DNA of 36,468 nucleotides from an uncultured Clostridia bacterium (lineage in GTDB: Bacteria > Bacillota > Clostridia > TANB77 > CAG-508), in the NCBI GenBank assembly GCA_948891265.1, contig CAQUBD010000016.1, positions 1-36,468 on the forward strand, read 5' to 3'. Below, one piece after another: positions 31,557 to 36,468 of this stretch. The position numbers and the translations under genes are program-made. The notes under the pieces were generated by a model. It was not told the origin of the DNA, searched no databases, and was given only the letters and a program-made list of their open reading frames with translations. Each line of letters begins with the position of its first letter. Within the stretch, counting starts at the first letter, position 1.

Positions 31557-34500
31557 TTATATAATTTCATCAAAAATTTTCTTTATCTCATCATTATAAT
31601 AAATAGTACCACAAGGCTTAATATCATCACCAATTTTAACTTGAACATTCATATTGTTTTTATCACCAGAAAAATATTTAATAGCATTTCTTAACTTATC
31701 TTTTTGTTCTTCTGTAAAATCTGTAATATCAAATGTTATTACCTTAGGTTGTTCTTTACCTAAATCTTTTATTTCATTTGCTATAATTGTAGCATTTGCA
31801 TCATCTCTAATGCTTAAACGTCCATCTACAACTACAATATTTTCTTCAATCAAACTTCTTCCTGCATTTATTACTGTATTCTCAAATGCAATTATTTCAG
31901 CTATTCCATACAAATCTTCAATTGTTATAAATGCCATTATTTTATTATTTTTTGTATATTTTTTCTTTATTGATGTTATTATTCCTGCATATTTTACTTT
32001 TTGACCGTCTACAAATTTACTTTTTGCTACTAAATTTTGCGTTTGTATTTTATCTAAATCTGAATTCGTGTTATCTTCATCACTTTGTGTACCTAAACTT
32101 ATTAAATCTACACTATTTATATTTGTTGAATGCAAAATTTGCTCTTTCAATTTTTCCAGTGGATGTCCTGATATATATATTCCAAGCATTTCTTTTTCCA
32201 TTGATAATAGCTCTTTTTCTGGCAATTCATCATATTCTTCAAATTGATATTTATGTTTTTCTCTCTCTTCTTTTTCTTCTTGAGTTCCTAAATCAAACAT
32301 TGATACTTGTCCATCAAATCCTTTTTTCTTTCCACTTTGAATTGTATCAATTATTGCTTCAAATGATGCTAAAAGTGTTGCTCTTGTTTGTTCAAATTCA
32401 TCAAATACTCCTGCTTTTATTAAGCTTTCTACACATTTTTTATTTACTTGTGCTTCTGCTATTCTTTCGCAAAAATCTGTAAAGCTTTTATATTCTCCGT
32501 TTTTATTTCTTTCTTTTACAATGTTTTCTACTGGTAATGTTCCTACATTTTTAATACTTCCAAGTCCAAAACGAATTTTTCCACTTCTAATTTTATTTTT
32601 CTCTAAATTATTAATGTGGTCATCAGCATCAACAGTAAATCTTTCAAAACTTTTATTAATATCTGGTTTTAATATTTCTATTCCTAATCTTTTACATTCA
32701 TCTATATATTGAGGAACTCTATCCAAATTTCCTAGATAGCTATTTAATGTTGCTGCCATAAATTCTGCTGGATAATATGTTTTTAAATATGCTGTTCTAT
32801 ATGATACTACTGCATAACAAGCTGCATGTGATTTATTAAAAGCATATTTTGCAAATTCAGCCATTTCATCAAATATTTTATTCGCAGATACTGCATCTAT
32901 TCCATTTCTTACACATCCTGGGACTACAACATTTCCGTTTTCATCAACTTGACCATTTATAAAAACTTCTCTTTCTTTTTCCATTACATCAAGTTTTTTC
33001 TTTCCCATCGCTCTACGCACTAAATCAGCTCTTCCAAGAGAATATCCTGCTAAGTCTCTAACTATTTGCATAACTTGTTCTTGGTAAACCATACATCCAT
33101 ATGTTACATTTAATATTGGTTCTAAGCTTGGGTGTGTATATTCATTATGCCCTGGGTTCAATTTTCCTTTTACATATCTAGGAATTTGATCCATTGGCCC
33201 TGGTCTATATAGCGAAACTCCTGCTATCAAGTCTTCTAAACAGTCTGGTTTTAATTCCTTCATAAAATTTGTCATGCCTTGTGACTCAAATTGGAATATT
33301 CCAGATGTATTTCCATCTTGCCATAATTTATAAACCTTCGGATCTGACATATCTTCATCAAATTCTACATCAATCCCATAGTTTTCTTTGACCATATCAA
33401 TTGTATTTTGGATTACAGATAAGTTTCGTAATCCTAAAAAGTCCATTTTTAAAAGTCCTAATTCTTCAAGTGTTGTCATTATAAATTGAGTATTTATCTG
33501 TCCATCTCTTACATAAAGTGGCACATATGTATCAACTGGGTCTTTTGTAATAACAACTCCGCATGCATGTGTTGATGCCTGTCTTGGCATTCCTTCTAGT
33601 GCCATTGCTATATCTAATATTTGTTTTACTTGCTCATCTGTTTCATATTTGTCTGACAATTCTTTATTTTGCTCTAATGCTTTTTTTATTGTCATGTGAA
33701 TTTCATTTGGTATCATTTTTGCCAAAGTATCTGCTTCTGCATATGGATAATCCAAAACTCTTGCTACATCACGAATTACCATTTTTGCTGCCATTGTTCC
33801 AAATGTGATTATTTGAGAAACATGGTCATGTCCATATTTTTCTGAAACATAATCAATAACTTCTTGTCTTCTTTCATCAGAAAAGTCAACATCAAAATCA
33901 GGCATGCTTATTCTTTCTGGATTTAAAAATCTTTCAAATAGCAAACCATATTTAATTGGGTCTATATCTGTAATTTCAATTGCATATGCTAAAATTGAAC
34001 CAGCACCAGAACCTCTTCCTGGTCCTACAGGTATTCCATGTGTTTTTGCATAATTTATGAAATCCCATACTATTAAATAGTAATCTACATAACCCATTTT
34101 CTTGATTATGCTTAATTCATATTCAGCTCTTTGTTTAATCTCTTCTGACAAATTCTTTCCATATCTCTTCTCTAATCCTTTGTCACATAATTCTTTTAAG
34201 AAATCATAATGTGTTGGATATTCTGGTGGTACATCATAATTAGGCAATTTTGTATTTCCAAATTCAAATTCCACATTACATTTTTCAGCAATTTTCACAG
34301 TATTTTCTATCGCATCTGGAAATGCTTTAAAATAATCTGACATCTCTTCAGGTGATTTTACATATAATTCTTCTGTATCAAATTTCATTCTGTCTTCATC
34401 ACTCATTCTTTTTCCTGTTTGAATACATAATAAAACTTCATGATTATATGCATCTTCTTTTTTTAAATAATGTGCATCATTTGTTGCAACTAATGGTATA

Positions 34501-35090
34501 TCTAGTTTTCTTGCAAGTTGTACTAATTTTTGATTTGCTAGCACTTGTTCTTGTATTCCATTATTTTGTATCTCTATGTAATAATCATCTCCAAATACTC
34601 TTTTATGCCATAATGCTGCTTGTTCAGCTTTCTCAATTTGTCCATTTAATAAAGCTTGATTAACTTCTCCTGCTAAACATGCACTTAAACAAACTAAGCC
34701 TTCACTATATTGCTCTAAAATATCATGGTCAATACGCGGTTTATAATAATATCCATCAACAAATCCTAATGATACTAATTTACTTAAGTTTTTGTATCCT
34801 TCATTGTTTTTGGCAAGTAAAATTAAATGATAATAATGATTATCAACATCTGGTTCTTTATCAAATCTTGAGCGTGGTGCAACATAAACTTCACAACCAA
34901 TTATTGGCTTTACTCCTTCTTTTTTACATGCTTTATAAAAATCAATAACTCCATACATTACTCCATGGTCTGTTATTGCTATTGAATCCATTCCAAGTTC
35001 TTTTGCTCTCACTGGTAGATCTTTTATTCTGTTTGCTCCATCTAATAAACTAAATTCACTGTGTATGTGTAAGTGTACAAATTTTGACAT
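31557..35090 (-). CDS. dnaE: DNA polymerase III subunit alpha, DnaE type
   Basis: A 1177-residue replicative polymerase subunit. It has an N-terminal PHP domain (VHLHIHSEFSLLDGANRI at about 4-21) and a C-family polymerase palm with GPGRGSGAGSILAYA, then MPDFDVDFSDERR and the third catalytic Asp in LLKMDFLGLRNL. It also has the fingers region with GVSLYRPGPMDQIPRY, AFNKSHAACYA, a helix-hairpin-helix region and a C-terminal OB domain (about 990-1090, YAGIITSIKKKYTKN). Firmicutes carry DnaE beside PolC; this is the DnaE form. The start is the ATG at 35090, 6 bases after AAAGGAG. The leader carries two copies of the GTCCCATTGGGGAC repeat. Confidence 0.97.
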   Translation of the reverse strand: MSKFVHLHIHSEFSLLDGANRIKDLPVRAKELGMDSIAITDHGVMYGVIDFYKACKKEGVKPIIGCEVYVAPRSRFDKEPDVDNHYYHLILLAKNNEGYKNLSKLVSLGFVDGYYYKPRIDHDILEQYSEGLVCLSACLAGEVNQALLNGQIEKAEQAALWHKRVFGDDYYIEIQNNGIQEQVLANQKLVQLARKLDIPLVATNDAHYLKKEDAYNHEVLLCIQTGKRMSDEDRMKFDTEELYVKSPEEMSDYFKAFPDAIENTVKIAEKCNVEFEFGNTKLPNYDVPPEYPTHYDFLKELCDKGLEKRYGKNLSEEIKQRAEYELSIIKKMGYVDYYLIVWDFINYAKTHGIPVGPGRGSGAGSILAYAIEITDIDPIKYGLLFERFLNPERISMPDFDVDFSDERRQEVIDYVSEKYGHDHVSQIITFGTMAAKMVIRDVARVLDYPYAEADTLAKMIPNEIHMTIKKALEQNKELSDKYETDEQVKQILDIAMALEGMPRQASTHACGVVITKDPVDTYVPLYVRDGQINTQFIMTTLEELGLLKMDFLGLRNLSVIQNTIDMVKENYGIDVEFDEDMSDPKVYKLWQDGNTSGIFQFESQGMTNFMKELKPDCLEDLIAGVSLYRPGPMDQIPRYVKGKLNPGHNEYTHPSLEPILNVTYGCMVYQEQVMQIVRDLAGYSLGRADLVRRAMGKKKLDVMEKEREVFINGQVDENGNVVVPGCVRNGIDAVSANKIFDEMAEFAKYAFNKSHAACYAVVSYRTAYLKTYYPAEFMAATLNSYLGNLDRVPQYIDECKRLGIEILKPDINKSFERFTVDADDHINNLEKNKIRSGKIRFGLGSIKNVGTLPVENIVKERNKNGEYKSFTDFCERIAEAQVNKKCVESLIKAGVFDEFEQTRATLLASFEAIIDTIQSGKKKGFDGQVSMFDLGTQEEKEEREKHKYQFEEYDELPEKELLSMEKEMLGIYISGHPLEKLKEQILHSTNINSVDLISLGTQSDEDNTNSDLDKIQTQNLVAKSKFVDGQKVKYAGIITSIKKKYTKNNKIMAFITIEDLYGIAEIIAFENTVINAGRSLIEENIVVVDGRLSIRDDANATIIANEIKDLGKEQPKVITFDITDFTEEQKDKLRNAIKYFSGDKNNMNVQVKIGDDIKPCGTIYYNDEIKKIFDEII

Positions 35091-35100
35091 TTTTTGCTCC

Positions 35101-35198
35101 TTTTGTCCCATTGGGGACGTTTCCTTTTACATAAGATATCTGTAATTCGCTTTGCTCAAACAGCTATCTTAATTTTTGTCCCATTGGGGACACATCTC
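35101..35198. repeat. Direct pair of GTCCC/GGGGAC palindromes in the dnaE leader
   Basis: TTTTGTCCCATTGGGGAC occurs identically at 35101-35118 and 35174-35191, 55 bases apart. The second is followed by ACATCTCC, as in the repeat at 27302-27328. The first copy starts 2 bases upstream of the dnaE ribosome site region. Both would form hairpins in the dnaE mRNA leader. Confidence 0.8.
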
Positions 35199-35215
35199 CT
35201 TTTTTATTTGTCGCT

Positions 35216-35244
35216 ATTATATCATAAAAAAAGAGCTCAATCAA
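35216..35244 (-). promoter_or_regulatory. Promoter of dnaE
   Basis: TTGATT (35239-35244), 17-base spacer, TATAAT (35216-35221). The -35 overlaps the terminator stem of the upstream gene. The leader is about 118 bases. Confidence 0.65.
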
Positions 35245-35258
35245 TAAAATTGAACTCT
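35225..35258 (-). terminator. Terminator of the 35276-35590 gene
   Basis: 10-bp stem AGAGTTCAAT / ATTGAGCTCT (one mismatch) with a 7-base loop and a run of seven T's on the minus strand. Confidence 0.8.
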
Positions 35259-35275
35259 TTTAAAAACTGTATATA

Positions 35276-35590
35276 TTATTTTTTGCAATGGTCCTCAAGT
35301 ATAGACCAAACTATTCTATGACACCTCATTATTTTTAATATTCCTACTTCTTTATTTATAGCATATTCAATAAATGGCACATCCTGTGTTCTGTTATAGT
35401 CCATATTGATAAAAATTTTGTCAACTTCTGGAATTATTTCTAATAACTTTTTAGAAATTTGATTATCTCCTATTTTATGATAGCCTCTTGCTAATCCATA
35501 AAATATAGCATAAAAATCTTCTCTGTTAATTTCAACCTTATATTCCTGTTTTTTATCTCTCCAACCAAAAATAATTGCAGTATCTTTCAT
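35276..35590 (-). CDS. Hypothetical protein, 104 aa
   Basis: Not recognised. A soluble protein. The N-terminal strand-rich part (TAIIFGWRDKKQEYKVEINREDFYAIFYGLARGY) is followed by helices (ISKKLLEIIPEVDKI) and a basic, Cys-containing end (KIMRCHRIVWSILEDHCKK). There is no signal or membrane segment. The ATG follows AAAGGAGGACATATAA. It is a single-gene unit with a strong promoter and terminator. Its leader contains a hairpin whose 3' arm could instead mask the ribosome site, so translation may be switched. Confidence 0.7.
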   Translation of the reverse strand: MKDTAIIFGWRDKKQEYKVEINREDFYAIFYGLARGYHKIGDNQISKKLLEIIPEVDKIFINMDYNRTQDVPFIEYAINKEVGILKIMRCHRIVWSILEDHCKK

Positions 35591-35598
35591 TTATATGT

Positions 35599-35640
35599 CC
35601 TCCTTTATTTTATTATTGGAGGCCATATTTTTAAGCCTCC
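35599..35640 (-). promoter_or_regulatory. Leader hairpin able to compete for the ribosome site
   Basis: In the mRNA: GGAGGC (35640-35635), 11-base loop, GCCUCC (35623-35618), then the ribosome site GGAGG (35603-35599). GCCUCC can pair with the first GGAGGC or with the ribosome site, but not both. This is a candidate on/off translational switch. Confidence 0.45.
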
Positions 35641-35681
35641 GAAATTTGTTCGAAAGGCTTTTAGTACCTTTTGTGTAGTAG

Positions 35682-35710
35682 ATTATAACACTTTAATTTA
35701 TATTTTGCAA
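35682..35710 (-). promoter_or_regulatory. Promoter of the 35276-35590 gene
   Basis: TTGCAA (35705-35710), 17-base spacer, TATAAT (35682-35687). It begins 3 bases after the stop of the upstream gene, and the leader is about 85 bases. Confidence 0.75.
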
Positions 35711-35713
35711 GTA

Positions 35714-36468
35714 CTATTCTGTTCTTTTCCACATATAACATGTTATATATGGTTGTCTAATATCTTGAGTCGTAGATGCTATTGTATGGTCGTGACCTTG
35801 CCCTCCACCTGTATTTGATACATATCCTCCTCCATACATTCCAGTAGCAGTTAAATGTGCTGTTTGTGTATACCCCCCTACATAGCTATATTCAATATTT
35901 CCATTCACAATACTTCCATCTGATTGCCATGCAATATAATGACTATGTGCAGGAATTTGATTTACATTTAAAACTGTACTTCCAGTATTTCCATTTCCAT
36001 GTGTGTGGCTAATAGTTTCATTCCCTCCTGTTTCTTCTGCATTTACATATGTTGTAGTTCCATTATTTCCTACACTAACTGGCACACGTCCATTCCCCCA
36101 CGCTACCCATGTTCCTCCAAATAAAGTTGATGGGTCTTCATTACTAACACTCATATATATAGCTCCTATTGGATATACTAAATCTAATGAAAATGTGCTA
36201 TTTTGCATATTTTCAATCTTTTGCTCTAATTGGCTAATTTTCTCTAAAACGTTTGTATCTGTTATTCCTTTATCACTTGAATTATTTTCAACATTACCAG
36301 AATCTATAAAATTTCCATATTCATCTAGCATAGCTAATTCTTCCTCTTGTACATTTTCGTAATCACTTTTCGCCTTTTTAGCTTTATTTATTAACCCCTC
36401 ATTTCCTACTAATGCAGCTATACTTATCCCTGCTAATATTAAAAGTATTATTATTGTTATCACTAATG
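35714..36468 (-). CDS. Chimeric protein: pilin-type N-terminal helix fused to a phage tail-collar-like domain; N-terminus beyond the right edge
   Basis: The frame is open to the window edge, so the start is missing. The visible N-terminal part LVITIIILLILAGISIAALVG followed by NEGLINKAKKAKSDYE is the hydrophobic helix of a type IV pilin or pseudopilin; the leader and cleavage site would lie just outside. A short coiled coil follows (VLEKISQLEQKIENMQ). The C-terminal 150 residues (YPIGAIYMSVSNEDPSTLFGGTWVAWGNGRVPV, then ETGGNETISHTHG, QIPAHSHYIAW, GGGQGHDHTI, RQPYITCYMWKRT) match the C-terminal domain of Gp10-like phage baseplate and tail-collar proteins. It is probably a surface-displayed adhesin. 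The domain reading is from recognisable motifs; the role is inferred. Confidence 0.82.
   Translation of the reverse strand, partial: LVITIIILLILAGISIAALVGNEGLINKAKKAKSDYENVQEEELAMLDEYGNFIDSGNVENNSSDKGITDTNVLEKISQLEQKIENMQNSTFSLDLVYPIGAIYMSVSNEDPSTLFGGTWVAWGNGRVPVSVGNNGTTTYVNAEETGGNETISHTHGNGNTGSTVLNVNQIPAHSHYIAWQSDGSIVNGNIEYSYVGGYTQTAHLTATGMYGGGYVSNTGGGQGHDHTIASTTQDIRQPYITCYMWKRTE

Noticed and set aside
35101..35198. CRISPR array from the repeated GTCCC palindromes
   Set aside because: Only two copies, repeats too short, and the family is scattered singly between genes; no cas genes in the window.

Overview
The window comes from a very AT-rich, spore-forming, low-GC Gram-positive bacterium, most likely of class Clostridia. 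The evidence is the pair of sporulation genes (spoVS, spoIIIAA), a CarD-family regulator, consensus sigma-A promoters (TTGACA-17-TATAAT type), strong AGGAGG ribosome sites, and Firmicute-like forms of RecG, Obg, RimO, DnaE and dihydrodipicolinate synthase. I cannot name a genus from sequence alone. Nearly all genes lie on the minus strand.

Layout. (1) 1-4.0 kb: the end of an integrative mobilizable element of the Tn4451/TnpX type, with a relaxase (cut by the left edge), MobC, a possible oriT, TnpV and a large serine recombinase that is frameshifted here. (2) 4.0-10 kb: a small unknown gene, tRNA-Leu(UAA) with a consensus promoter and terminator, then carD, dut, spoVS, ymdB, a membrane protein, spoIIIAA and a divergent vanW-domain gene. 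(3) 10.3-16.2 kb: a phosphodiester glycosidase-like surface protein, a YihY/BrkB and a CmpB-like membrane protein, recG and a phosphoesterase. (4) 16.4-24 kb: a probable lysS-(remnant)-unknown-M50 protease-tsaD-small membrane protein operon, then a probable trpS-unknown-obg operon. (5) 24.2-29.2 kb: a predicted beta-solenoid protein, dapA, and pth-rng-rimO. (6) 29.4-31.5 kb: an accessory islet with two unknown genes, a small radical SAM enzyme and a 78-residue Gly/Cys-rich peptide carrying four GGCG repeats. This looks like an undescribed RiPP locus and is the most interesting part of the window. (7) 31.5-36.5 kb: dnaE, an unknown gene with a switch-like leader hairpin, and a chimeric protein with a pilin-type N-terminus and a phage tail-collar-like C-terminus, cut by the right edge.

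Three genes (recombinase, recG, obg) carry reading-frame breaks. Each can be restored by removing a C that sits directly before a GG on the coding strand. Because obg is normally essential, a systematic sequence error is the first explanation to test. The window also holds a family of palindromic intergenic repeats with a GTCCC/GGGAC core, packed against gene ends at 13.2, 22.3, 23.0, 27.3 and 35.1 kb. A separate 40-bp box sits at nearly the same distance upstream of the promoters of two unrelated-looking phosphoesterase genes (ymdB and the gene at 15.5 kb). No CRISPR array, rRNA or T-box was seen.
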